Source: Pestalotiopsis fici W106-1 (taxonomy: Eukaryota > Ascomycota > Sordariomycetes > Amphisphaeriales > Sporocadaceae). From it: a stretch of 64,000 nucleotides of DNA. Under the pieces are notes generated by a model. The model did no database searches and was not told where the DNA came from. It saw only the letters and a list, made by a program, of their open reading frames with translations. Position 1 is the stretch's first letter. Each line of letters starts with the position of its first letter. The translations under genes and the position numbers were made by a program. The stretch is taken from positions 1,783,606 to 1,847,605 of the forward strand of contig NW_006917096.1 of NCBI RefSeq assembly GCF_000516985.1. The letters are read 5' to 3'. This document shows, one piece after another, positions 31,742 to 42,492 of the stretch.

Positions 31742-32714
31742 ATTGAGCAGTTAAAATGAGTATGGAATGCAGTCCCATACAAATGACATGGAGATAGGCT
31801 GAGCCGTTTTAAGTATTCTTGCCCTTTCTCAAGGTACACAAAAGCCGGGCGAAACTGGTACGAATGATCGATTGCGCCTGTTGATCCCGCCGTGGGGCCG
31901 ATTCCCATTGTTTACGACGTGCGATTGGCTGAGCTGGAACTGACACATGTATGGTGGCTGACAACCCTCGGTGATGAGAGAGTGCCAAGTGGCAGTGTAC
32001 TGGGAGGTCGTCGCCCTGATTCCCACGCCCGGCGAATTTCTACTGGTCGAAGGGCCTCACGTACTAGGGCCTCGCTTCTTGGTAGCGTATGCCTGCGTGT
32101 TACACGAGAATAATCAGCGATTCCCATGCTGGCCGTTGAGTTATTGGTCATTAGAGGCAACCGTTCACCAACCGTTTTCAGCTGCACCAGCAGCAAGGTA
32201 TCTGATGCGGAACCCTCCAATCAGATTGTGTTATAGACAGGAATTGCAATTTCCATGCAACATGACTTTTCACCCTGGGACTCGTGGGAATCGTAAATAG
32301 TATAGAACTTGCGAAACGAGGGAATCATACGAAATCATGGGGATCACAACAGCAGAGCCATGGGAATTGAGAGAATCAATCGAGAGAATCGTGGGAATCA
32401 CTGGGAATTGTGGGATTTGAGAAGCTATGGGAATCATGGAAATTGACGAAGCTAAGGGAGGCATAGAGTATATTATATCGCTGGAATATAATATGAAACA
32501 CAGATCCTGAGATTAGTGCGGAAACCGTATAATGACAAGCCTCCTACAGCACGCGGCAACATCTCGCAAGACAAAGACGAGAAACGCTCATCGTACAAGC
32601 TTCTGTCTCAACTCACCTTGCCCTCACTATAATCATGTAGGTATTTAGTGATGGCATATCTGTGAGCATGGATCTTCCTTGTATTAACAATTCCTAAGGT
32701 CGACGAAGGGATCA
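31742..32714. other. Intergenic with degenerate GGGAATC repeats
   Basis: No gene is supported. The proximal part is the likely promoter of the ankyrin/zinc-finger gene. The distal part holds the degenerate repeat listed separately. Confidence 0.45.
32279..32447 (+). repeat. Degenerate tandem repeat of GGGAATC-type units
   Basis: About ten imperfect copies of TGGGAATC or AGAGAATC with variable 5-20 bp spacers occur on the plus strand. Unit length is irregular, so this looks like an old, decayed short tandem repeat rather than a designed array. Confidence 0.6.
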
Positions 32715-32963
32715 ATGATGTCCAGTGCTAAGCGCGGCCACAAATCCAGCAAGTCCAGCGAGCCCCGACCAATGTTGGACATCTTCAACGATCAACTTCC
32801 CACACAAGACAGCGCCGTGTATGGCAGATTCTTGAACTATTCTAAGCTGGACTCGGTCAAGGATGCCCAGGATCGGGCCGGTGAGAAGATAAAAGCATTT
32901 GAGGATGCGATGCGTTGCGAAAAACCCGAAGTGTCCAAGCATTCAGATGCGCACAAGTCTTGA
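32715..32963 (+). CDS. Small hypothetical protein, 82 residues
   Basis: The open frame begins at tandem ATGs (32715 and 32718) and encodes a hydrophilic 82-residue protein with a basic Ser/Lys-rich start (MMSSAKRGHKSSKSSEPRP), then MLDIFNDQLPTQDSAVYG and a helical Lys/Asp/Glu-rich tail. Composition looks more protein-like than the surrounding random frames. There is no signal peptide, membrane helix or known motif, and it stands alone between two minus-strand genes. It may be a real small gene, the first exon of a longer one, or chance. I do not recognise it. Confidence 0.35.
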   Translation: MMSSAKRGHKSSKSSEPRPMLDIFNDQLPTQDSAVYGRFLNYSKLDSVKDAQDRAGEKIKAFEDAMRCEKPEVSKHSDAHKS

Positions 32964-33346
32964 AAGAAATTGGAACGTGATATACAAAGGCGGAGGAAGC
33001 AAAAGGTGTCAGTAGATCGGGTTTGTCTCGGCAGCTTACATTCGCTTTAGATATCAAATGGGTGATCCAATTCTCATGGTACTATTCAGTCAACATTCAT
33101 CACACAACTTGGATATAGACTCCACGTATATAAAAGTTAACCAGGAGGTCTGTTGGCACCTTGAGTAGCCTTTGAAAGACACTTTTGAGCATTATAAGTC
33201 GACCGCCAGTATCTTGGACTCAAATTCATAGTTGTTGAAAGAAGAGCTAGCCAAATAGTTCTATGTGGAAGCCATGGTCAATAGCACACTGGTGGCCACG
33301 CCTTTGACTTTTGGTAGTTGCATCAGATTAGAAGAGGGAACAAGAG
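32964..33346. other. Intergenic, no gene seen
   Basis: About 380 bp downstream of the acyltransferase gene. The last 25 bp before its stop codon on the plus-strand map resemble the flank of the decayed copy at 26.9 kb. Confidence 0.4.
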
Positions 33347-34851
33347 TTATCGAGTCTCGGCATATTTCCTCCACAGTGGCTCATTGATAAGACGCTCCAG
33401 ACACCTCTCCTCAATACCACACAGAACCTCGCGACCGCCTCCCGGCAGCGTGGGCATCATGATCTGCATGCCGTTGAGAATACCGCAGCTCGGGCTACGG
33501 ATCGACGCGATACGATGACCCAGAAGCGGTCCCCACTCAAGCCCATAGAGCTGCAGCTTGGCCCACGAGGTCTGCGAGCATCCCAGGCCGGGAGAGTCGA
33601 GAAAGGCGCCGGGAACAATGAGGCCGACATGCGGGAGGCTGTCGACCAGCGCCGAAATGTCGTTGGTCAGGCCGCCCGGATAGTCATTGGCCGCGAGGAT
33701 GGCCTGGCGCAGCAGCGCGGCCAGCTCGCGCAGGTCCTCGGTCTCGAGCATGCGGCGCAGCGACACCTTGACCTCGAGGAACATGACGAAGCAGCCTAGG
33801 GTCGCTGGGTCAATGGGCGGCTGCGTGCGGTAGCGGCCGTCGATGGCAATGTTGAAGGTGGTGATTGGGTCGCCCTCGATCTCGTCGAGCGGGAATTGCG
33901 CTGCCATAACCGAACGCCAGGCCAGCACAGACAGGGCGTCGTTTGTAGAGATATACGACGGCTCGTCTTCACTGGGATTCAGCGGGTATGCATCCTGCTT
34001 GAGCCTCGCCAGCGACTCTTCGGAAAAATAAAATATCTGGCCAGCATGGCCATCGCGCTTCAGCAATTTCTCTAGTTGTTTCATCGGGTCGGTCATGATC
34101 GCATACTGAGGGTGGTTCTCTAGTTTTCCTGCGTGGTCCGGACCCGGAAACCTGGGCTTCAGAACGTGAGCTCTATCCGTGAGGATATCATCAGGTATAT
34201 GAGCCGGGTTCGTAATTGGGATGCCCTGCGCCCGCCGGCACTCCTCGGCCCACACCTTGGTCCAGGTGAAGAAGGTCTGACCGTCACCAACGGCATGGTA
34301 AGGATTCCAGTTGATGATCATGCCCCCGCGCAAAAAGTTGAGCTGGATGAGCATAATTGGGAGGCGGTCTTCGGGCGACGGCCAAGTGTATCGCCGACAC
34401 AGTACATTCTCATCGAGCGCCGCAACGGGAAAGTGCTTGGCTTTGAGCTCAGAGAACGTGGCGAAAGCTCCAGGGGCCTGGAAGTCTTTCACGATAATGG
34501 GCTGAATGGTCTTGAGTTCTTCGAGGTCCAGCTCACGTATCTTTAGCAGACCGCCCTGCTTCGCCTCTAGGTCGGGCACGGCCTCGGATCTGAGGATGGG
34601 AAACCGACGGCATGTTGCGCTCCAACCTTCTCTCAACACGCGGGTCACTTCTTTAAGATCATAATCATCTCCAAGCTCAAAGGGGAATAACTAGATATAG
34701 TGTGGTGTCAGCCCAAAAGTCTATCGAGGAAAGTCTAGCTCTCTGTCTTTCTGTCGGGCGAACTCACATATCGGGGCCAGCCTCTTGGACTGATTTGCTC
34801 AATGGAAGTAAGAGTCTTCCACAGTTCCGGGGACGATGTATGAGCGCTCAT
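33347..34851 (-). CDS. Tri101-like acyltransferase (HxxxD transferase family)
   Basis: Two exons on the minus strand (34851-34768, 34690-33347) encode 475 residues; the intron is 77 bp with GTGAGT donor and ATCTAG acceptor. The start MSAHTSSPELWKTLTSIEQI, the active-site motif HAVGD at about 160-164 and the closing LINEPLWRKYAETR fit the fungal transferase family (PF02458) that includes trichothecene 3-O-acetyltransferase. The His of HxxxD acts as general base, moving an acyl group from acyl-CoA to an alcohol. The usual DFGWG motif is replaced by YGLEWG. No trichothecene or polyketide synthase gene is nearby, so the acceptor is unknown. Many relatives in fungi without toxin clusters are thought to act on other alcohols. 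A decayed second copy lies at 26932-27015. Confidence 0.88.
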
Positions 34852-35690
34852 CTTGCACAACTCGGGCGCTTCACAAACAGCGGGTGGGAAAATAATGCCT
34901 GTAGCTCTACGCAATTCTTACTATATCACAAGAAGTGATGAATGACAAAGAATTCTGCACAAATCTAAAAACAGCTTCGACTATGTGCTTCATAAATGTT
35001 CTTCTATGCGGTCCTAATTCACGCTTCCCCGGACCGATGGTCTCTCGGAGTCAGGAGGGGGATGGCTTGCCAGGGGCCCGTCGAGTCTAGATCCGGGATA
35101 TGGGGCCGGGGGGATATGGGGTCGGAGGGGCTTCCGCTTCCCTCCTATTGGCATCTGGTGCAGTATTAGTATGAAAAGTCATGGGTTCGCAAGTGAATAC
35201 AGGGATTTTAGCAAAAGGGTTGGGTCGTTAGAGCCCGTTCCATCGTGCCTCTAGTACAAAATTTATCAACCTACATGATTTACACTTCGGAACGGAAAAG
35301 GCGCCTTGGCGATGTGATTTTTCATCGTACTATGTACAGAAACAGATGGCATGCAAGGGGGATATGGCCGGGGTTTTTGCGACAATGCATGAGTGATGCT
35401 GCTTGGTAACTTTGCCCTCGACCTGATACCATTTAGAACCAATTATTCCGTGTTCGAGTCAGCTTCCTAGACCCTAAGTACTTTTCCCATAGCAATGTTA
35501 CATGCGTCAGTTGTTAATTGGTAACAAAACTCATAAAATGAGGCAACAAAATGTTCCTTACCTCGATCGTCTCCAGTATCATATATCTCACGATGCGGAG
35601 AATGAACTCGACATGTCAGTCTATGTATTGTCTCTGACGCATACTCCGCAAAAGCATCAAAATCCCTCCCGGAATTCTCTTGCTTGAATA
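34852..35690. other. Divergent promoter region of acyltransferase and seven-helix genes
   Basis: About 840 bp between divergent genes. It contains three copies of a GGGATATGG-type motif in the same orientation (35095-35109, 35111-35125 and near 35358-35372) in a G-rich setting. No gene is supported. Confidence 0.5.
35095..35125 (+). repeat. Direct repeat GGGATATGGGG(C/T)CGG, two adjacent copies
   Basis: Two 15-bp copies, one mismatch apart, are 16 bp apart start to start. A third related copy (GGGGATATGGCCGGGG) lies near 35357-35373. All are upstream of the receptor-like gene at 35691. They could be binding sites for a GC-box type or Zn2Cys6 regulator; no factor can be named. Confidence 0.6.
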
Positions 35691-37073
35691 ATGGAGATCG
35701 ACCCCGTAATCCTCGCTCTGTTTGGGCCAGCTCCTTCCGATCTAGATCTGAGTGAGGACCCAGCCAAGAGCAACAGCGCATTGGTAGCAGTTCTGTTTGT
35801 GATTGCAGCCTGTGCAGTGGTTCTGAGATTCGCATCACGGCGCATCGCCGACACGCCGCTACAAAAGGATGACTATGCCATCGTGGTAGCGCTGCTGTTC
35901 ACCGGTGGGAGTGCGGGCATGTCCTTTGGAGTTGGTCGCTTTGGTGCTGGAAAACACGTTTGGGCGGTGACGGCAAGAGATTTATCCACGGCCTCGAAAG
36001 TAAGTCTTCTACCTGCTCCTCCGCCCCTTTATTCGATTGGAATCACGACAGCTGCTGACTGGATTCAAGTTACTATTCGCCCATACTTATATATTTGCCG
36101 CGGCCGTCACCTTCACCAAAATCTCCGTTCTCCTTCTGTACAAGCGCATCTTTGTAACGGGAACACTGTCGTTTTCGATATGCATTTGGACCGCTGGTGT
36201 AATTACTTGCGCCTACCCCCTAACGCTGGCGATTGGGATGGCCAACTGTAAGTATATCACAAGTCTCGAGACCTGAATACGAGTGTAAGCAACTCCCACT
36301 CTGTAAATACTGAGGACCGATCCATTTCTACAGGTTGTAAGCCAGTGTCTTTCTACTGGACAAGATTCGCCGGCAACACTGAAGGCTCGTGCCCCTTGGA
36401 TGTCGGCACCTTCTTTGTCGCCCTCGCCATTATCAACGTTTTTCTCGATGCCTTCATCCTCGCCATCCCGATTCCCCAGATCGTGCGGCTGCAAATGTCG
36501 ACCCGGAAGAAGATTAGTATCTGTGGGCTGATGCTCCTCGGGAGTTTGTAAGCTTCCCTGCTCTTAGACACCTTGAGATGCGTCCTATTAACCGAGATGC
36601 TTTCACTCAGCGTCTGCTGCGCCAGCTGCGTCCGGATCTACTACCTCCACGAATTCGCCACAGCCACCGACATGACGTCTCTCATGGGACCCGCGAGCGT
36701 GTGGTCCGCCATCGAGCCATCCATTGGCATCTTGTCCGCCTGCCTGCCCAACATGCGGCCCCTGTATATCATCTCGCGGCGGAAATCATCCCCTTCCTAC
36801 GCCGCCCAGAAGAGCCACAGCAACCAGGACCCGCCATCGGTGCCGGGCCTGATGACCTGGGGCCGCGGCGATCCCAAAAAGTCCAACCACAAAAAGGACG
36901 GGTTCACGCAAGTCCAGGACGAGGACGAAATGCACCTGACGGGCCCCGAGGTGCCGCTCAAATGCTTGGTTAGTTCAGGGGCATCGAATGCGGACATGTA
37001 TGTGGATGGTATAAAAGTTCGCTCCGAAGTACACGTACAGCACGACTCAGGAAATAGCCTTCCAAAAGGCTGA
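35691..37073 (+). CDS. Seven-helix membrane protein, SAT4/rhodopsin-like fungal family
   Basis: Four exons (35691-35999, 36070-36247, 36334-36547, 36611-37073) encode 387 residues; introns are 63-86 bp and phases match. Seven hydrophobic segments can be placed: around ALVAVLFVIAACAVVLRFA, AIVVALLFTGGSAGMSFGVG, TYIFAAAVTFTKISVLLLY, ICIWTAGVITCAYPLTLAIG, FVALAIINVFLDAFILAIPI, the exon 3/4 junction, and VWSAIEPSIGILSACLP. The layout and the WSAIEPSIGILSACLP signature match the fungal rhodopsin-domain/SAT4 family (PF20684), related to PTH11-type receptors. No CFEM domain is present. The cytoplasmic tail of about 100 residues is charged, with a Lys-rich section and Ser/Thr sites. A role in sensing external signals is inferred from family resemblance; ligand and G-protein coupling are unknown. 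Confidence 0.85.
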
Positions 37074-37472
37074 ATAGAGTAGGTCGTAGGTAATATTAAT
37101 AGATTATGTTTCACGAGCCTCAGATTGCCTCACTAAGCCAATACCATTCAATGGTTTTGCTATGTGAGTTTACTGCAGCCAAGGGAGTTCACTTGAGGAA
37201 CAGCAAAGATGTGTTGAAATCCAGTGACCATTCGGCAAAGTCACTGCTCTGGGGACAAAAAGGTATCAGTGCTCATGACGCATTAAATTGATCAGAATCG
37301 GCACCCTTGTTCTTCAGTGAATAGCATCTGTTTCTTGCTATCGAGTTGCAATGTTATTCAATCTCCCTCGGCAGGTTATGCGCGCTTAATGACGTGATAC
37401 CATCATGATACTAATCCATCCCATCGCACAAGAGGCAGAATTGTCGATCCGCCCCTTTTCCGTCCGTATTCG
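37074..37472. other. Short convergent intergenic region
   Basis: About 400 bp between the convergent seven-helix and RAV1 genes. Probably the two 3' untranslated regions; nothing else was recognised. Confidence 0.5.
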
Positions 37473-40400
37473 TTAGAAGCCAAAGCTATCCAATAGGCTT
37501 CCCGCGTCCGGCTCCTCAAAGACAGTCGGCTGTTGCTTTTCCTTGTTGACACTCTTCATCTCACCCAAGGGATTCATGGGTATGTCAGCTACCACCAAGC
37601 TAGACCTTCTGCGCAGTAGTTTCCTGGGGTCTACGATACCACCTCCCAGCCCAGTCTCCGCCTTGACTGGTGTGCGCAGGAATTCCCAATTGCGCACCAA
37701 GTCAAGACCTAGCAAGTCGCAACCCATTCTGTCATACAGTCTGGCATTGTGAAGCACAAACTCTGTCTCTGTGCGAGGCAAAATCTTGGTTGCTCCTCTG
37801 AGGGTCTGCAGAGTCTTCTCCCGCAGCTGTGCATAGAGGACCACAAGTGCTGGATCATCCGTGAGGTAGAGCTTCGCCTTAAGATCTGGCGAGACTGGAG
37901 TCTCGAGTAGCGTATAAACCGGCGTGATGAGAGCCCGTACAGCCATATCCCGACGCTTGAGCATCCAGAACGCCCATGAGGCAAGCCATCGGTTTCCCTC
38001 CTGAGCTGCTATAGCCAACACCTCATTCTCTAGGAGCCTATGGAGCACGGGGCCTTGGTCTCCTTCATATACTCGGGCCACTGCTATTGCAAGTTGCAAG
38101 TCTTTGATCTGATTAAGACAAACGTTTACAGCATCTTGCAGGTGGTCTGCAAGTAGGAAGAATGCAGCGGCATACTCTGTTTCTCATCAGTATAGTTACC
38201 ATGTGCCAAGAAAATAATCACTTACGAAAACGTCGCTTGCTGATGAGAGCATAGGCATTCTTGAGCGCGGTAGTCTTGTGCTTAGGGTCGTCAAAGTTGT
38301 TTGCCAGGAGCTTCTGCGTGGCACGTTGTTCTTTGTTCCAACTGGCCATACGCCACAGCCCTTGTAGTACCGTTTTCTTTCGAAGTGCAAGGTAGAACAA
38401 ACTGCAATCAACAGGGTTTTTGAACTCGCCCTTGGTATACTCATTTCGAGCAATTACTTCGAACTGCGCTTTCTGTCTTGCAGTCAACACTTCTGTATTC
38501 TGGCATTTCAGCAGCAAGGCAAAACTTACCAACGCGGCTGCATCTGTAAGCCACATGAATATTCCGCTCTCCCTGGCATTCTCCCACAGCATACTTCCGT
38601 GATGCTGTCGAGATACAAAGTCGGTCAAAATGTCCTGACTTGTCGAGTGGTAGGCCCAATTGATCTCACGCCACGACATGTGAATCTCGTTCGTCCGTCG
38701 TTTGTGTAGTGCGTGCTGTCGGAAGAAGAGCATGAAGCGCGCGCCATTCTCATCCATGGACCGGCGTTGTTGTTCCACCATCCCAACACATTCGACAATG
38801 TCTATCAGTTGGATCTGTTCATGACCCGATAGCTGTGGAAGCCCGATTTTCTGGAGTCGCTCGCATATAGCTAGAGCCGTGTCTTCTGTGAACGTGTCTT
38901 CACTGTCGTCTATCGACATGCGGCGCATCAAATATGATGTTGGATCATTACCATTTGGTCTCGATGCCTATTATTCACAGTTAGCTTAGTCTACTTAATT
39001 GAGGTACAGTAGTCTTACACTGTCACCAAGATAGAAGTCTGCCAAATCCATGCCCAGGTGATCATCGATGACGTCGCCCTCGACATAGTATTTGAGAAGA
39101 TGATTCAAGGCCAGAAGTATTCGTTTGACTTGGTAGTTCTTGCCAGCAAGCATACACTGACTGAGAAATTGTGGATGAAACACAGGTAGCGGGCCATTGA
39201 GACGCTGCGTTACCTCGAAAAGGTCTCGCAGCCCATCTTTGCGAGGCGGTAGTCGAGCTGTTGTAACAAGCGAACTGTGCGTTTCAAACTTGCGGTCATA
39301 CATGAACAACTGATTGCCTGCTCCGATCACTAGATTACCTCCACTGAGCCAGGTCGAGTCACCGATTGGGTGCGGTGTGTATTCTCGGATGCTGATTTCC
39401 CGAATCTGTGCCCATGCAGGACCTTTGTTCAGGTAATCAAAACGCATTTGTGAAAGCAATACAACACGATATTGGAATCCGACGGCTAAAATGGATTGCG
39501 AGTCAGGCGTCGATGTCCAATCAAGGTCCTGTACCGTGTTGTGGCTCTCAAAGTCTTGGGCATATTCCAGTTTGGCACCTTTGATATCCCAGATGGTGAC
39601 TTCTGAGCGACTAGAGTTGACCAAGGCAGCCTTTTTCATTGTACTGCCACTTACGAGGGCGGGCTTGGAGACTCCAGTTTCCATAGATGAAGTTGAAAGC
39701 CATTCTACGCGATCACGATTTCTGTCCACACGCGCAGTCCAGAACTCTACTCGTCCTTCGTGGGTGTACGAAACCGCTATATCGCGAGCGAAAACGTCCA
39801 GGAACCCAGATATAACTGGAGCCGAGCCGGCCGGATCCACAGGAAGAACATAGGCCAGGTCCTCAGTCCCTTCGAGGTTGAAGGTGCAGAATTCTTGAAT
39901 GGCAGATTCTTCAGCTTTGTGGCCATTTGCTTGTGGTTTATAGCCATTTGTTTCCGCCTTGATTGGCAAGTTGAGTTGCCATACGACACCACGGTGTGCG
40001 GATGTGACCGTGGCAATATGTGCTACATCAACCTCTTTGACACTATGCCTTGGAAGCACAACAAGGCAGAGAGGGTTGCCGGATACTTGGTACGGAATCT
40101 CTGCGAGTAATCGAGGCTCCGAATGTCGACAGTCCCATAGACATATGGCGTCGTGATGTAAAAAGACGACAAAACTTCCGCCTCTTAATAGACATATTCT
40201 GTGGATGTGTCTCTTTTCAGCAATCACATTGTGGCGGAGAAGCTTTGTGTCTCGAGGGTGTGCGGCATGCTTCCAAACGATGCTCTCTCCACCTTCTGTC
40301 CTGGAAACTATAGAGCGGCCACTGAAATTGCGCACAATCTTCTTGACTGAAGCAGAATGGCCCGACCACGTAGCTCGGTGATGCAAACGACCTGACCTGG

Positions 40401-41641
40401 AGGTTGGGTCAAGTAGATCCGCTATATTGCTCTCAAACACCTCTACCTTGCCATCAAAGTGATGAAAGAGCACATGAAGATGCCCGGCAGATCTATTGCA
40501 GTAACTTTGGATCTCGATGTGGGGCAGCTCGCCGTCGAACCCTTTTGTGATGTCAAGATCCCGGGACTTCGTCAAGGCAACATTGTCAATGTGGTTGGTA
40601 CTTTGAGACTTGCTGCTCACACCCTCCAAAGCATATGCTGCCATATTTCCATGGCCATCCAAGACCATGCAGATTTCCGTGTCTCTGTTTGCGATTGATA
40701 TGAGATACTGCAACGCAACATCCTTTTCCACGCCGTCGTCCTTGTCCTGTACGGCCGTCTCAGTTGCGGCGGCGAGATCTCGCTGGCTTATGATGAAGGC
40801 TAAGCGGCTTTGAGATCTGGGATCCTGGCGTAACGTCTCATCCTGAATAGCGGTCGCCAGATTGAGTTTACCCCAGAGCCTAAGAGTTTCACAGCCATGC
40901 CCGTCGGCGCCCGTCCAAACTCGCAGATATTGGTCTGCACAGAAGGTGTACAGAACGTTTTCGATAGTTTGGTCGACATGGAACGGTTTGCGCCACTGTA
41001 TGCTCGTCACTGCCTGAGGGTGTGGCAGGTAGCCAAAGTCGAAGTGTACGTCCTCTGATCCAAAATTGAGTCGGCGCCAGACCTTGACCAATCGATCATT
41101 GTGTCCGACAGAAGCTATATAAGCCGAATCATACGATAAGACCGCTGTCTTGGCCGGCGTAGCCAGGTCTTTCTTCCAGTGGCAGGCGGGAGGTTTCGAG
41201 GTCGTATCGTAAAGCCGCAGTGACCGCCGACCGACTAGCAGCTCTTCGGAGCTTCCCCAAGAGAGCGTTGCGGGAGTCGAAGCATCCTCGATCTCAAAAG
41301 TCGACTCTAAGAACCACTGTTGTGCGTTTGATGTTAAGCTACATGTCTGTCAATTTGATGGTGCTTGGGGAATAGCATACTCTCTGCTCGCCGTCGAATG
41401 GGCGGTATATCCTGACTGTCGAGCCTGTACATGCAGCAATCTTTCCAGAGTATTCATCAAAAGCCACGGCATCCAAAGTCCTCTCGTCGTCATCGTAGAT
41501 GGTCTGTAGAATCGTCTCAGGATCGGAGAGAATCGCAAGGGCGTTGCCGCTGATGTAGACAATCACGCGCTTGCTGTCCCAGTAGCCGGTCGAGACACCT
41601 TGTAGGCTCGCCTCCGGCTTTCCGGGAAGAATGGCCTTCAT
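37473..41641 (-). CDS. rav1: RAVE complex subunit Rav1 (DmX-like), V-ATPase assembly
   Basis: Four exons on the minus strand (41641-41381, 41316-39019, 38967-38226, 38176-37473) encode 1,334 residues, close to yeast Rav1 (about 1,357). The start MKAILPGKPEASLQGVSTGY is typical of the family. The N-terminal half carries WD-type repeats (for example DRLVKVWRRLNF and LRVWTGADGHG). The second half holds the Rav1 C-terminal domain, with ALSV-type helices such as SGIFMWLTDAAALVSFALLL, RVYEGDQGPVLHRLLENEVL and NRWLASWAFWMLKRRDMAV. Rav1 with Skp1 and Rav2 re-attaches the cytosolic V1 sector to V0 on vacuoles and endosomes after glucose return. Introns are 49-64 bp; the first uses acceptor ACAACAG, because the nearer AG sites would give an unusually short intron or break the frame. 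It is followed in tandem by SFI1. Confidence 0.93.
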
Positions 41642-42492
41642 TCTAGGGCTACCGTGGGAGCTCGAGCGAGACTGACATTGCTGAAGCTGGGTATACTGGG
41701 AGGATGGTTCGAAGCTCGAAGCTATTCGCGAATATGGAGCTAATTCGGGGTTTATTGCAGTAAGAGCCAACTCTGTCAGGGCGCAGCTCGGCAATGTTGG
41801 AGAAAGGAGGTAAGATGGAGACGGCACAAGGAAGTGACAATTGACTCTATTGAAGCTTCAATTCGCGAGATGAGGAATCCGTCTCAACGTACAAGACTTG
41901 GGGTACAGTCTCAGTTGCCATGTGCCTCCGTGTCAGCTGCACAATTACGCGACATGGGGACAAGCTGCTGTAGTGCATGCAGCTCAGTATGACGTGGGGA
42001 CAAGTTTCGGGCGCTGGGGCCGCTAAATTTATAGGACGGCATCACCCCTAAATTGATGCTCCGGCACTTCTGCAACAAGTACAAAGTACATTTAGAGTTA
42101 CCTACTTACCTAGTCTTGAGATAGGCATCAATGTACGTGTGGTTCTATTAGGTATGTAGCTCTAATAAGTTGGAACATATAGTAAACAGATATGACAGTT
42201 GTTCTATTAGTATATAACCAAGAAAAGTCTTTTACGATTGGCAAAGCACATTTATATTGGTTGCATCGAGAAAACTCAGACAGTTGTTGACTTAGTTATA
42301 AGTCGACATTGTGCATTCAATGCTTTTTTTAATTAGACAAGCGAATCATTGATCGCAGTTAAACCAAAATCTACAGAGGGGGTATCTTCCGTATCCAACA
42401 CCGGGATGCCAAAACAATGCAAGTTACATGGATTCGTTATCGTCGTTTGACTCGTTCAACTTTCCAATTCCCACGATATCTGCCAGACTCAT
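41642..42492. other. Intergenic between RAV1 promoter and SFI1 3' end
   Basis: About 850 bp. The part next to RAV1 is its probable promoter; near 42100-42340 it is AT-rich. No gene is supported. Confidence 0.5.
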
